DNA of 64,000 nt, from NCBI RefSeq assembly GCF_900215205.1, contig NZ_OBDY01000003.1, positions 481,260 to 545,259 of the forward strand. Reading direction: 5' to 3'. The translations under genes were made by a program, and so were the position numbers. The DNA comes from Paractinoplanes atraurantiacus (GTDB taxonomy: Bacteria > Actinomycetota > Actinomycetes > Mycobacteriales > Micromonosporaceae). This document shows, in pieces, positions 8,131 through 18,377 of this stretch. Numbering within the stretch: position 1 is the stretch's first letter; every line of letters starts with the position of its first letter. Below the pieces are notes generated by a model. It was given only the letters and a program-made list of their open reading frames with translations. It was not told the DNA's origin and did no database searches.

Positions 8131-9185
8131 CCGCATCGCTGGAGGGCACCCTCGCCGCCGTCCGTCCCGCCGACGAGCCGGCGATGGCCGCCGCCCGCGA
8201 GCACCAGGCCCGGCTGACCAAGCCGGCCGGTTCGCTGGGCGCCCTCGAGGAGCTCTCGGTGCGGCTGGCCGGTCTGGCCGGGGTCAACCCGCCGCCGCTG
8301 CCCACCCCGGCCACGGTCGCGGTCTTCGCCGGCGACCACGGCGTGCACGCCCAGGGCGTCAGCCCGTGGCCGCAGGAGGTCACCGCCCAGATGGTGGCCA
8401 ACTTCGTGGCCGGCGGCGCGGTCGTCAACGCGTTCGCCCGGCAGGCCGGCGCGGACGTCATGGTGGTCGACGTCGGCGTGGCCATCCCGCTGCACGGCGG
8501 CGCCACCCTGCTCGACGCGAACGTGCGCCGCGGCACCCGGGACATGACGGTCGAGCCGGCCCTGACCCGCGAGGAGGCCCTGGCCGCGGTCGAGGTCGGC
8601 CTCGGCGTGGCCGGCGCGCTGGTCGACAACGGCGCCAAGTGCCTGCTCACCGGCGACATGGGCATCGCCAACACGACTCCGGCGGCGGCCCTGATCGCCG
8701 CCTTCACCGGCCTCGCCCCGGCCGAGGTGACCGGCCGCGGCACCGGCATCGACGACGCCACCCTCGACCACAAGGTCGAGGTGGTGGGCCGAGCTCTGGC
8801 ACTGCACCGGCCCGACAAGGCTGATCCGCTGAGCGTGCTGGCCGCGGTCGGCGGTCTCGAGCACGCCGCGCTGACCGGCTTCATCCTCGGCGCCGCCGCC
8901 CGCCGGGTGCCGGTGATCATCGACGGGGTCATCGCCGCCTCGGCCGCGCTGGCCGCCGCCGCCTTCGCCCCCGACGCGGTCGCCGCCATGGTCGCCGGGC
9001 ACCGCTCGGCCGAGCCCGGCGCCACCGTCGCCCTGGCCCACCTGGGCCTGGAGCCGCTGCTCGACCTCGGCATGCGCCTGGGCGAGGGCAGCGGCGCCGT
9101 GCTCGCGCTGCCGGTCGTCGAAGCCGCCGTCCGGGTGCTGCACGAGGTCGCCACGTTCGATTCCGCGGGAGTGTCCGAGAAATGA
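8127..9185 (+). CDS. cobT: Nicotinate-nucleotide-dimethylbenzimidazole phosphoribosyltransferase
   Basis: Encodes 352 residues from GTG 8127, overlapping the upstream stop. Family motifs are clear: RLTKPAGSLGALEELSVRLAG, AVFAGDHGVHAQGVS, GDMGIANTTPAAALIAA and EPGATVALAHLGLEPLLDLGMRLGEGSGA. The last holds the conserved glutamate region near the C terminus. CobT transfers phosphoribose from nicotinate mononucleotide to the lower-ligand base, giving alpha-ribazole phosphate for cobalamin assembly in the cytosol. Length is normal for the family. It forms a tightly coupled three-gene operon with the CobC-like gene and cobA. Confidence 0.95.
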   Translation: MTASLEGTLAAVRPADEPAMAAAREHQARLTKPAGSLGALEELSVRLAGLAGVNPPPLPTPATVAVFAGDHGVHAQGVSPWPQEVTAQMVANFVAGGAVVNAFARQAGADVMVVDVGVAIPLHGGATLLDANVRRGTRDMTVEPALTREEALAAVEVGLGVAGALVDNGAKCLLTGDMGIANTTPAAALIAAFTGLAPAEVTGRGTGIDDATLDHKVEVVGRALALHRPDKADPLSVLAAVGGLEHAALTGFILGAAARRVPVIIDGVIAASAALAAAAFAPDAVAAMVAGHRSAEPGATVALAHLGLEPLLDLGMRLGEGSGAVLALPVVEAAVRVLHEVATFDSAGVSEK

Positions 9186-10369
9186 GTGTCTACCCTCTCG
9201 GTCTGAAGCTCACCGGCCGCCGGGTGCTGATGGTCGGCGGCGGCGCCGTCGCCACCCGCCGCGTCCCGGCCCTGATCGCGGCCGGCGCGCGGGTCGAGAT
9301 CGTCTCGCCCGACCTCAGCCCGGCCCTGCACGGCCACGTCGACGCCGGCCGGGCCACCTGGACGGCGCGGCGCTTCGAGCCGGGCGACGTCGACGGCGCC
9401 TGGCTCGTCCACGTCGCGATCGACGACCCGGCGGCGGCCGAGCAGGTCAGCGCGGCCGCCGAGGAGCACCGGATCTTCTGCGTCCGCGCCGACGACCGCG
9501 AGGCGGCCACCGCGTGGACGCCCGCGGTCACCCGCCAGGGCCAGGTCACGGTCGCGGTCACCGACGGCGGCGACCGGCGGCGCGCGATGGCCGTCCGCGA
9601 CCTGGTCGCGCATGCTCTGGAGAGCGCGCCGGCCGCGACGGAGGAGTACAAGGGCGTGGCCCTGGTCGGCGCCGGCCCCGGCGACCCCGAGCTGATCACC
9701 GTGAAGGGCCGCCGGCTGCTCGCCGCGGCCGACGTGGTGGTGGCCGACCGCCTCGTGCCGGGCATGCTCCTGGGCGACCTGCGGCCGGAGGTCGAGTTCG
9801 TCGACGCCGCCAAGATCCCGTACGGGCCGCAGAAGGCCCAGGAGGAGATCAACCGGATCCTGGTCGAGCGCGCGCTCGAGGGCAAGTTCGTGGTGCGGCT
9901 CAAGGGCGGCGACCCGTTCGTCTTCGGCCGCGGCGGCGAGGAGGCCATCGCCTGCGCCGAGGCCGGCGTCCCGGTGCTCGTCGTCCCCGGCGTGACCAGC
10001 TCGATCGCCGCGCCCGCGCTGGCCGGCATCCCGGTCACCCACCGGGGCGTGGCCCACGAGTTCACCGTGGTCTCCGGGCACGTCGCGCCCGACAGCGGCG
10101 CCTCACTCGTCGACTGGCCGGCGCTGGCGAAGATGCGCGGCACCGTCGTCGTCCTCATGGGCCTGAAAAACCTGCCGAAGATCGCCGCACGCCTGATCGC
10201 CGAGGGCCGCTCGGCCGAGACGCCGGCCGCGGTGGTGCAGGAGGGCTCGACGGCACACCAGCGTTCGCTGCGCGGCACGCTCGGCTCGATCGCCGCCGAC
10301 GCGGCCGAGGCCGGCATCCATCCGCCGGCCATCGTCGTCATCGGCGACGTCGTTCACGTAGGGGTATAG
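9182..10369 (+). CDS. cobA: Fused precorrin-2 dehydrogenase / uroporphyrinogen-III C-methyltransferase
   Basis: Encodes 395 residues from ATG 9182, overlapping the cobT stop (ATGA). Residues 1-150 are a sirohaem synthase N-terminal Rossmann domain (KLTGRRVLMVGGGAVATRRV, then DDREAATAWTPAV). Residues 160-395 are the SAM-dependent uroporphyrinogen-III methyltransferase: VALVGAGPGDPELITVKGRRLL, VRLKGGDPFVFGRGGEEA, VPGVTSSIAAPALAGIPVTHRG, and TVVVLMGLKN. Together they convert uroporphyrinogen III to precorrin-2 and oxidise it toward sirohydrochlorin, supplying both cobalamin and sirohaem. It is shorter than enterobacterial CysG (about 457 residues), so part of the dimerisation/ferrochelatase region is reduced. 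Actinobacteria often carry this compact fusion, named CobA or CysG. Confidence 0.93.
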   Translation: MSVYPLGLKLTGRRVLMVGGGAVATRRVPALIAAGARVEIVSPDLSPALHGHVDAGRATWTARRFEPGDVDGAWLVHVAIDDPAAAEQVSAAAEEHRIFCVRADDREAATAWTPAVTRQGQVTVAVTDGGDRRRAMAVRDLVAHALESAPAATEEYKGVALVGAGPGDPELITVKGRRLLAAADVVVADRLVPGMLLGDLRPEVEFVDAAKIPYGPQKAQEEINRILVERALEGKFVVRLKGGDPFVFGRGGEEAIACAEAGVPVLVVPGVTSSIAAPALAGIPVTHRGVAHEFTVVSGHVAPDSGASLVDWPALAKMRGTVVVLMGLKNLPKIAARLIAEGRSAETPAAVVQEGSTAHQRSLRGTLGSIAADAAEAGIHPPAIVVIGDVVHVGV

Positions 10370-10417
10370 AACCACTACACACCGGGTACGACCGTGAATA
10401 TGGACGGACGGCCGCGA

Positions 10418-10777
10418 ATGACGTTGACGAGCACGGTGCTGGACGCTCCGGACGCCCGGGAGCTGGCGGACTTCTACCACCGGCTGCTGGGCTGGAGCAT
10501 CACCACGGAGGAGACGGACTGGGTGATCCTCGGCGCGCCGGGTGGCGGCGCCGGGCTCTCCTTCCAGACCGAGAAACAGTACGTGCGGCCGGTGTGGCCG
10601 GCCGGGCCGGGCGATCCGCAGATGAGCGCCCACCTCGACATCAAGGTCGACGATCTGGAAGCGGCGTGCGCCCACGCCACCCAGGCGGGTGCGACGCTCG
10701 CCGACTTCCAGCCGCAGGAGACCGTCCGGGTCTTTCAGGACCCGGCCGGCCACCCGTTCTGCCTTTACGTCGACTGA
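10418..10777 (+). CDS. VOC (glyoxalase-like) family protein
   Basis: Encodes 119 residues from ATG 10418. The start is uncertain, since in-frame GTG 10394 and ATG 10400 are possible and none has a strong ribosome site. Sequence [41 protein letters not shown] and [15 protein letters not shown] shows the paired beta-alpha-beta-beta-beta vicinal oxygen chelate fold. Such proteins bind a metal and act as glyoxalases, dioxygenases or resistance proteins; the substrate cannot be read. It converges with otsA and their 3' ends overlap by 13 bp. Confidence 0.8.
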   Translation: MTLTSTVLDAPDARELADFYHRLLGWSITTEETDWVILGAPGGGAGLSFQTEKQYVRPVWPAGPGDPQMSAHLDIKVDDLEAACAHATQAGATLADFQPQETVRVFQDPAGHPFCLYVD

Positions 10778-12186
10778 TCGGTGATCTCGCGGCCGCCGGC
10801 CGCCTCGGCGAGAGCGTCCAGGAACGTGTGGGCCCACTGCGCCACATCATGGGTGCGCAGGTGGCGCTGCATCACCCGCATGCGCCTTTTCAGCTCGGCC
10901 GGCTCGGCCGCGACGGCCCGCAGCAGCGCGTCCTTGACGCCGTCGGGGTCGTGCGGGTTGCACAGGAACGCCTGGCGCAGCTCGGTGGCGGCCCCGGCGA
11001 ACTCGCTGAGCACCAGCGCCCCGCCGGTGTCGGCCCGGCAGGCCACGTACTCCTTGGCGACCAGGTTCATGCCGTCGCGCAGCGGCGTCACCATCATGAC
11101 GTCGGCCGCCACGTACATCGCGGCCAGCTCCTGCTTGCTGTAGGACTGGTGCAGGTAGTGCACGGCCGGCACGCCGACCCGGCCGAACTCGCCGTTGATG
11201 CGGCCCACCTCGCGCTCGACCTTCACCCGCAGCGTCTGGTAATGCTCGACGCGCTCGCGGCTCGGTGTCGCCACCTGCACCATCACCGCGTCGCCGACCT
11301 TGAGCTTGCCGTCGGCCAGCAGCTCGCGGAACGCCTTGAGGCGCAGCTCGATGCCCTTGGTGTAGTCGAGCCGGTCGACGCCCAGGATGATCGTCTTGGG
11401 GTCGCCGAGCTCGGCCCGGATCTCCTTGGCGCGGGCCTGGACCTTGGGGTCGGCCGCCATCCGCTCCATCTCGCGGGTGTCGATGCTGATCGGGAAGGCG
11501 CCCGCCTTGACCTTGCGGCCGTCCACCTGGATCGACTGGCCCTCATAGCGCAGACCCAGCAGGTGCCGGGCCAGGCGTACGAAGTTCTGCGCCGCCAGCC
11601 GCTGCTGGAAGCCGACCAGGTCGGCGCCGAGCAGGCCGCGCAGCACCTCGGCCCGGAACGGCATCTGCATGAACAGCTCGATCGGCGGGAACGGGATGTG
11701 CAGGAAGAACCCGATCTTGAGGTCGGGGCGCAGCTCCCGCAGCATCGCCGGCACCAGCTGAAGCTGGTAGTCCTGCACCCAGACGGTCGCACCCTCGTCG
11801 GCCACCTCGGCCGCGGCCTGGGCGAAGCGCTGGTTGACCAGGCGGTACGTCTCGCGCCAGCGCCGCTTGTAGACCGGCGTCTCGACGGCGTCGTGATAGA
11901 GAGGCCAGATGGTCGCGTTGGACTGGCCCTCGTAATAGCGTTCCAGCTCCTCGGCGCTCAACGGCACCGGGTGGATGTGGATGCCCTCCAGTTCGAAGGG
12001 CTCGGGCGCCTCGCCGGTGCCACCGGCCCACCCGATCCACGTGCCCCCGTGCTCGGTCAGCACCGGATGGAGCGCGGTGACCAGGCCGCCCGGACTCGTG
12101 CGCCACTGGCGCTCCCCGTCCGGGGTGGTGACTTCATCGACGGGCAGACGGTTGGCGACTACGACGAAGGAACTTCGTTCGGCCAC
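10765..12186 (-). CDS. otsA: Alpha,alpha-trehalose-phosphate synthase (UDP/ADP-glucose)
   Basis: Encodes 473 residues. GTG 12186 is preferred because GGAGGTG lies 8 bases upstream on the minus strand. GT20 family motifs are clear: [82 protein letters not shown] and [12 protein letters not shown]. OtsA joins glucose-6-phosphate and a nucleotide-glucose to trehalose-6-phosphate in the cytosol, for osmoprotection and envelope glycolipids. No trehalose phosphatase gene is adjacent. It diverges from the small membrane protein at 12311 across 124 bp. Confidence 0.95.
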   Translation of the reverse strand: MAERSSFVVVANRLPVDEVTTPDGERQWRTSPGGLVTALHPVLTEHGGTWIGWAGGTGEAPEPFELEGIHIHPVPLSAEELERYYEGQSNATIWPLYHDAVETPVYKRRWRETYRLVNQRFAQAAAEVADEGATVWVQDYQLQLVPAMLRELRPDLKIGFFLHIPFPPIELFMQMPFRAEVLRGLLGADLVGFQQRLAAQNFVRLARHLLGLRYEGQSIQVDGRKVKAGAFPISIDTREMERMAADPKVQARAKEIRAELGDPKTIILGVDRLDYTKGIELRLKAFRELLADGKLKVGDAVMVQVATPSRERVEHYQTLRVKVEREVGRINGEFGRVGVPAVHYLHQSYSKQELAAMYVAADVMMVTPLRDGMNLVAKEYVACRADTGGALVLSEFAGAATELRQAFLCNPHDPDGVKDALLRAVAAEPAELKRRMRVMQRHLRTHDVAQWAHTFLDALAEAAGGREITDQST

Positions 12187-12310
12187 GCTGAGTGCACCTC
12201 CGGGTCGTTTCTGTTCCCCCTGTGAGCCTACTGTGCGTAGCAGCACGGGGCGTGCCCAGTCTTCAATGGCCGCCGTGGCCCTGGTGGCGGCCGGGTGTCA
12301 TTCTGGGCGC

Positions 12311-12871
12311 GTGACACCTCCGGATGATCTTTCCCCGCCACGGCGGCCGATCTTCTTCCCTGTGGTCATTGCCACCGTTTTCCTCACGATCATCGGAATG
12401 ACCACCGGATTCGTGCTCGGCGAGAAGCAGCGCCGCGACGAGGCGCGCGAACAGGAGCAGCAGCAACAACAGCAGAACCAGCAGCCGCAGGAGTCCGTGT
12501 CGCCGCCGGCGCCGGCCATCGCGGCCGAGGACCTCTGCCCGTCCGAGACGCTGGCCAAGGCGCGCAGCCTCGGCTTCTCCGACCAGCTGCGCCGCCTGCA
12601 CCGGTACGTGACCGACCGGGGCACCGTGGTCTGGATCTGCCAGGACCCGGGCGGCCGGCTGTTCTACCAGAGCAAGACCGGCGGCGAGCAGAAGCAGCTG
12701 GTCCAGGGCGTCAACGGCCTCCTGCTGACTGACGCCGTGGAGACCGGCGAGAACGCCTACGAGGCGACCGCGGCCAACGGCAACCAGTTCTTCATCTCCC
12801 GCAAGCAACTCAAGATCGAGTTCGTCGACGGCCGCAAGGACCAGGTCGACGACGTCGTCGATTTCGAGTGA
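12311..12871 (+). CDS. Membrane-anchored hypothetical protein with Gln-rich linker
   Basis: Encodes 186 residues from GTG 12311. An N-terminal cytosolic MTPPDDLSPPRRP stretch precedes one membrane helix (about residues 13-35, FFPVVIATVFLTIIGMTTGF). A glutamine/glutamate-rich linker follows (residues ~40-60, with a run of six glutamines), then an outside domain with two cysteines (EDLCPSETL and VVWICQDPGG) and GRLFYQSKTGG. The two cysteines could form a disulphide. I do not recognise the family; it looks like a Micromonosporaceae conserved hypothetical. An upstream in-frame ATG (12269) would give a lipobox-like AGC, but it has no ribosome site and would place a second hydrophobic segment, so I reject it. 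Confidence 0.7.
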   Translation: MTPPDDLSPPRRPIFFPVVIATVFLTIIGMTTGFVLGEKQRRDEAREQEQQQQQQNQQPQESVSPPAPAIAAEDLCPSETLAKARSLGFSDQLRRLHRYVTDRGTVVWICQDPGGRLFYQSKTGGEQKQLVQGVNGLLLTDAVETGENAYEATAANGNQFFISRKQLKIEFVDGRKDQVDDVVDFE

Positions 12872-12995
12872 CGCGGGGAATCCTTGACGCCGTGGCGGGG
12901 TTGAGTTAGGGAGTCGGCGGGCGACCTGGAAAGATTGCCCCGGCATTCTGCGCTCAGTCGGGCGCAACTCAACGATCACGGAGGTAGGGCGCACC

Positions 12996-14664
<1,669 letters not shown>

Positions 14665-14672
<8 letters not shown>

Positions 14673-15072
14673 GAGATTCGTCTACGACGTGCCCGTGCGC
14701 TGGTCCGACATGGACGCGTACGGGCACGTGAACAACGCGCGCTTCCTCACGCTGTACGAGGAGGCGCGCGTTGCCATGTTCTTCGTCGGCGCGCGCAAGC
14801 ACGGCCTGGGATCGTTCGAGGAGGGCATCGTCATCGCCCGCCACGAGATCGACTATCTGCGCCCGGTCGACTACGGAGATCCGGTCCGCGTCGAGATGTG
14901 GATCTCCGAGGTGCGCGCCGCGGCCTTCACGGTCTCGTACGAGCTGTACGACGGCGACGTGCTGGCCAGCCGGGCCAAGTCGGTCTGCGTGCCGTACCAC
15001 CTCGCTCAGGGCCACCCTCGGCGCCTGAGCGAGGCGGAAAGAGAGTTCCTGCGACCGTACGTCGCGTCATGA
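14665..15072 (+). CDS. Acyl-CoA thioesterase, hotdog fold (4HBT family)
   Basis: Encodes 135 residues from GTG 14665, overlapping ettA by 8 bp. The motif VRWSDMDAYGHVNNARFLTLYEEAR contains the catalytic Asp and the D-x-x-x-H-V-N-N signature of 4-hydroxybenzoyl-CoA-type thioesterases; IARHEIDYLRPVDYGDPVRVEMW follows. These cytosolic enzymes hydrolyse acyl-CoA or aryl-CoA thioesters. The gene follows ettA widely in actinobacteria, so its role is probably general CoA housekeeping. Its stop overlaps the next ATG (ATGA). Confidence 0.88.
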
Positions 15073-15728
15073 GCTCCCACGGTCTGCTCGGTGTCCCCGA
15101 CGCAGGCGCCTTCCTGGCTCGGCTGGTTCGGCTCGACCCGGGCGCTCCCGTCCGCCTGAAGACCTCCGGCGGCCGGGTGGCGCTCTGGGCCCGGCTGCCC
15201 TGGGACGTGCTGGTCACCCGCGAGGTGGCCGGGCAGGGTCCGCAGGACGCCACCGTCGCCGCCCGTGAGCTGCTGGACGTGCTGGCCCGCGGGGGAGACG
15301 AGCTGCCGCCGCTGCGGGACGCGCAGTGGCGCTGGCCGCTGCCGCCGGCCGGCGGCGAGACGGTCGAGTCGGTCTCCGGCGCCGAGCTGAGCCGGCTGGC
15401 CGCCGCGGCCGCCGGGACGCTGCGCGAGGTGACGGCGAGCGGCCTCAGTGGACGGGCGGTCGGTCAGCGGGCCGTCCGTGACGCGCTCCTCGACCATGTC
15501 GCTCTCGTCGTGACGCCGCCCGGCGGCCGCCCGGTCGAGGTGTCCCAGCGACTCGTTCAGGCGATTTCCCGGATGGGTTTCCTCGGCGCGGGAGACACTG
15601 AGGGTCCGGCGACGCGCGTACGAGTAGCGGGGCGCTGGGTGGGACTTTCTGCACCATATGGAGTGGCGTGGCTACAGGCCGTCAATAAATTGACCGTTAT
15701 GCCTATAGTCGATCACCCGAAAGGGTGA
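15069..15728 (+). CDS. Conserved hypothetical protein of the ettA operon
   Basis: Encodes 219 residues from ATG 15069, coupled to the thioesterase by ATGA. No membrane segment or signal peptide is seen. Readable stretches include RLDPGAPVRLKTSGGRVALW, RLPWDVLVTREVAG and RALRDALLDHV-like helices, and a C-terminal VAGRWVGLSAPYGVAWLQAV. I recognise it only as a protein that sits behind the thioesterase in related actinomycetes; no function is assigned. The final codons are unusually AT-rich, and a GAAA-loop hairpin (15712-15729) overlaps the stop codon. Confidence 0.75.
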   Translation: MSSHGLLGVPDAGAFLARLVRLDPGAPVRLKTSGGRVALWARLPWDVLVTREVAGQGPQDATVAARELLDVLARGGDELPPLRDAQWRWPLPPAGGETVESVSGAELSRLAAAAAGTLREVTASGLSGRAVGQRAVRDALLDHVALVVTPPGGRPVEVSQRLVQAISRMGFLGAGDTEGPATRVRVAGRWVGLSAPYGVAWLQAVNKLTVMPIVDHPKG

Positions 15729-15729
15729 T
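15712..15729 (+). terminator. Small GAAA-loop hairpin across the stop codon
   Basis: ATCACCC-GAAA-GGGTGAT, a perfect 7-bp stem with a stable tetraloop. It contains the TGA stop of the ettA operon's last gene. No T-run follows, so it may be an RNA stabiliser or processing site rather than an intrinsic terminator. Confidence 0.35.
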
Positions 15730-15860
15730 GCCGTATCGGACAACCGGTTGCGCCCTCCGGTTGGGGGGATGACCTCCGCGAAACCTACGGGTACCGTCGG
15801 CCCTCGGATCCACTCGCTACGTCCGGCGGTGGGGTCTGCTGGGGAGTGAGGTGCGCAAAG

Positions 15861-16442
15861 ATGCCGTGGTGGTCATGGCGTCCGGGCTCGGCCGCGGGTA
15901 ACCCGGTGGAGACCGACGACGATTCGACGGTTCGCAGTGCCGTACGGGTCGGAGTTCCGGCCCAACGAGAGCCCGGCCGGCTTCCGGTTCCGGCCGACAC
16001 GGTCGCCTCCGAGGAGCCCGAAACGGTCGCGCCGGTGACGCTGACCCGCATCGGCAAGGCGCTGGACCTGCTCGACATCCGGTTCCTGGCCGACGGCGGC
16101 GGCAGCCTCCTGGCGATGTGGGAACGGCACGCCGTGCTGTTCACCCTCGAGGGCCCCGACGACGAGATCCTCGTCATGCGAGCCCGCCCCCACTCGACGG
16201 TCCCCCCGGATTGGGCCGACCGCGCCTACCGCGTGGTCAACGAGTGGAACCACACCCGCCGCTTCTGCAAGGCCTACGTGGGCGACCCCACCGAACGAGG
16301 CCAACTCCCAATTTATGCAGAGCTCCAGGTCCCCTTGGCCGCCGGCACCCACGACGCCCTACTGGTAGAGCTCCTGGACTGCGGCGCCGCCGTAGCCACC
16401 AGCTTCGTCGACTGGCTCCACGACGAGGGCGCCCTGCTGTAG
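15861..16442 (+). CDS. YbjN domain-containing protein
   Basis: Encodes 193 residues. ATG 15861 is preferred because GAGGTG (15848-15853) is well spaced; an in-frame GTG 15 bases upstream is possible. After a disordered first ~60 residues comes LTRIGKALDLLDIRFLADGGGSLLAMWERHAVLFTLEGPD, then VVNEWNHTRRFCKAYVGDP and VSFVDWLHDEGA-like ending. This is the YbjN (type III secretion chaperone-like) fold common in actinobacteria. Family members are small cytosolic regulators or chaperones whose partners are mostly unknown. It converges with the beta-propeller gene across a large inverted repeat. Confidence 0.8.
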   Translation: MPWWSWRPGSAAGNPVETDDDSTVRSAVRVGVPAQREPGRLPVPADTVASEEPETVAPVTLTRIGKALDLLDIRFLADGGGSLLAMWERHAVLFTLEGPDDEILVMRARPHSTVPPDWADRAYRVVNEWNHTRRFCKAYVGDPTERGQLPIYAELQVPLAAGTHDALLVELLDCGAAVATSFVDWLHDEGALL

Positions 16443-16521
16443 CACTAAGCCCAGTCCCCACCCAAAACGGTCAAATCTTCCATGGCGCTGCCATCCATGT
16501 GAGCGGCCCGCGATTTGCCCC

Positions 16522-16594
16522 GTTGATGAGAAGTGTGGGGTTTACCGACGCCGTGTTCTTTGCGGCGTTGGTAAACCCCACACTTCTCATCAAC
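16522..16594. terminator. Perfect 25-bp inverted repeat between convergent genes (candidate bidirectional terminator)
   Basis: Arms 16522-16546 and 16570-16594 are perfect reverse complements (GTTGATGAGAAGTGTGGGGT..). An inner ACGCCG/CGGCGT stem (16548-16553, 16563-16568) has a loop TGTTCTTTG. A further outer pair GCGATTTGC/GCAAATCGC (16510-16518, 16604-16612) nests around it. It sits between converging 3' ends. There is no classical T-run. Confidence 0.7.
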
Positions 16595-16650
16595 CTCCCA
16601 GGCGCAAATCGCCCGCGGAGCGAAGCGAAGCCAGCCAGCTCAGCAGCCGT
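16595..16650 (-). repeat. Dispersed intergenic repeat, copy A
   Basis: On the minus strand it reads GCTGGCTTCGCTTCGCTC then CGCGGGCGATTTGC. The first 18 bases are identical to copy B at 21703-21720 and near-identical to copy C at 31186-31203. All copies lie between convergent gene ends. Confidence 0.6.
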
Positions 16651-16661
16651 ATGCACCCAGC

Positions 16662-17918
16662 TCAACCCAACGGGAACATCCCCACCCGCCCGTGGTACTC
16701 CCGCCCCAGCTGATCGGTGTCAGACCCGACGAGCAGCCCCCGGGAGTGCACCACAAACACCCGAACCCCAACCCCGCGAGAGCGCGTGGGGTTCCACGTC
16801 AGCGACCGGCCCGTCGTGGGGCTGACCGCCCCGATGCCGGGCCGGGAAACCGCACCCGGGCCGGGGCCCTTGGCGTCCGAGCCGTACGGGTTGTCGAAGT
16901 AGCGCTGGTGCCCACCGAGGTAGACCGCCGACCCGGTCACCGCAACCGCGTACAGCGAATCCCCACCAGTCCGCTGCACCCACGTCGGATTGTGACGCCC
17001 CGAGCCCGCAACCTCGAACCGGGCCGCCGAGTCACACAGCCGATCCGGCGAGCTGGCCCGCCCGGTGGCGGCCACCACGAAGTACGACCCGTCCGGCGAG
17101 AACTTGACCTGCCGCAGGTACGTGTCGAAGCCCTTCATGCACTGCGGCTTGTACGCGTCCGTGTACCAGCTGGTCAGCTGCGCCGACGGCCCGCCGACGT
17201 CGAACATCGCGATCTGCGTCCGGTCGTACCCGCTCGCCCTGAGCAGCGCCCCCACCGCGACCAGCTTCCGCCCGTCCGGTGAGATGTCGAAGTGCTCCAC
17301 CCGCGTCCGGCTCAACCCGGGCGCCGTCAGCTTCGCGTCGAATCCGGTGTCCACGGCCCCCGTGGCCGCGCTGAGACGAGCCAGCCCGGCCCGGTTGACG
17401 CCGTTGATCGCCGAGAACGTGCCGGCCGCGTACAACCGGGAACCCCGCGCGTTGAGCGACCGGACGTCCCCCCAGTTGATTTTCGCGTTGAACGCGCTGA
17501 CCCGCTGCCCGCCCATGGTCAGGCGGGTGAGGCCTCGCTGGGCCGCCCCGTTGACGGTCTTGAAGGCGCCGCCGGCGTACACCGTCCCGTCCTCACCCGC
17601 GGTCAGGGCGTAGATCGCCCCGTCGACCTGCGGGGCGAATCCGCGGACGGCCCCGTCGTTCAGCCCGAACGCGAAGATGTTCTTGCGGGCGAACGTGGTC
17701 CGGCGGGTGCTGTCGGTGACCTTCGTGAAGGCGCCGCCGACCACGACCGTGTCGCCGACGATGGTCATCGACCAGACCGTGCCGTCGAGGACGTGCGGGG
17801 TGAAGTCCACCGGGTTCGCGGACACCACGGTGCGCTGGGCAAGGTCGGCCGCGGCGGGATGCGCGCACGCCACGGCGGCGGCGGCGATGGTGGCGGCGGC
17901 AAGCAAGCGGCGACGCAT
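16662..17918 (-). CDS. Secreted beta-propeller (DUF5122-like repeat) protein
   Basis: Encodes 418 residues from ATG 17918. A signal peptide is clear (MRRRLLAAATIAAAAVACAHPAAA, cleavage near residue 25). The mature part repeats a blade pattern of the type VGGAFTKV, AGGAFKTVNGAAQRGLTRL, AAGTFSAINGVNRAGLARL and YLGGHQRYFDN, the signature of DUF5122/kelch-like delta-60 repeats that form a propeller. Cysteine pairs in the second half (CMKGFDT and RLCDSAA) could be bridged outside the cell. It is presumably exported and has no visible catalytic motif. It converges with the YbjN gene and starts about 50 bp from the end of the haemoglobin gene. Confidence 0.85.
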   Translation of the reverse strand: MRRRLLAAATIAAAAVACAHPAAADLAQRTVVSANPVDFTPHVLDGTVWSMTIVGDTVVVGGAFTKVTDSTRRTTFARKNIFAFGLNDGAVRGFAPQVDGAIYALTAGEDGTVYAGGAFKTVNGAAQRGLTRLTMGGQRVSAFNAKINWGDVRSLNARGSRLYAAGTFSAINGVNRAGLARLSAATGAVDTGFDAKLTAPGLSRTRVEHFDISPDGRKLVAVGALLRASGYDRTQIAMFDVGGPSAQLTSWYTDAYKPQCMKGFDTYLRQVKFSPDGSYFVVAATGRASSPDRLCDSAARFEVAGSGRHNPTWVQRTGGDSLYAVAVTGSAVYLGGHQRYFDNPYGSDAKGPGPGAVSRPGIGAVSPTTGRSLTWNPTRSRGVGVRVFVVHSRGLLVGSDTDQLGREYHGRVGMFPLG

Positions 17919-17967
17919 GCGAAAGGCTCCAGGTCAGTTGAGCAGCGGATTCCTACCGCTCAACGAC

Positions 17968-18345
17968 TCAGGCATTAACCATGAAATGGGCGGCCCGCTC
18001 CAAATAGTCCCAAAGCTGGTCATGCAAGGGCTTCGGGAGTTCCAGGCTGTCGACCGCGTCGCGCATGTGCTTGAGCCAGGCGTCGCGGGCCGCGAGGTCG
18101 ACCACGAAGGGTGCGTGGCGCATGCGCAGGCGGGGGTGGCCCCGGGAGGCCTGGTACGTGTTCGGGCCGCCCCAGTACTGCATGAGGAACAGGGTCAGCC
18201 GGTCGGCCGCCGGGCCCAGGTCTTCCTCCGGGTACATCGGGCGCAGCAGGGGATCGTCGGCGACACCCTCGTAGAACCGGTCGACGAGACGCCGGAACGT
18301 GGGCTCGCCACCGACGGCTTCGAAAAAGTTGGCGGGGTCGGTCAC
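17968..18345 (-). CDS. glbO: Group II truncated haemoglobin (trHbO)
   Basis: Encodes 125 residues from GTG 18345. The sequence FFEAVGGEPTFRRLVDRFYEGVADDPLLRPMYP is the typical 2/2 globin start, with Tyr B10 in FY and Tyr CD1 in MYP. LFLMQYWGGP, the proximal His in RMRHAPF, and Trp G8 in RDAWLKHMRD identify group II. Such proteins bind O2 and NO with high affinity and act in nitric oxide or peroxide chemistry in the cytosol. Length is standard. The gene is downstream of the MFS transporter on the same strand with a 32-bp gap, possibly one transcript. Confidence 0.92.
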   Translation of the reverse strand: MTDPANFFEAVGGEPTFRRLVDRFYEGVADDPLLRPMYPEEDLGPAADRLTLFLMQYWGGPNTYQASRGHPRLRMRHAPFVVDLAARDAWLKHMRDAVDSLELPKPLHDQLWDYLERAAHFMVNA

Positions 18346-18377
18346 CGTTCCATCCTGCCAGCCGCGCCGGGAACCGG

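Noticed and set aside
9514..12225. 903-codon plus-strand frame across cobA, VOC and otsA
   Set aside because: Overlaps three well-supported genes on both strands; composition is antisense-like.
12269..12310. Lipoprotein-like extension at the start of the 12311 gene
   Set aside because: The AGC tripeptide is by chance; no ribosome site is present and a second hydrophobic part would clash with the clear helix downstream.
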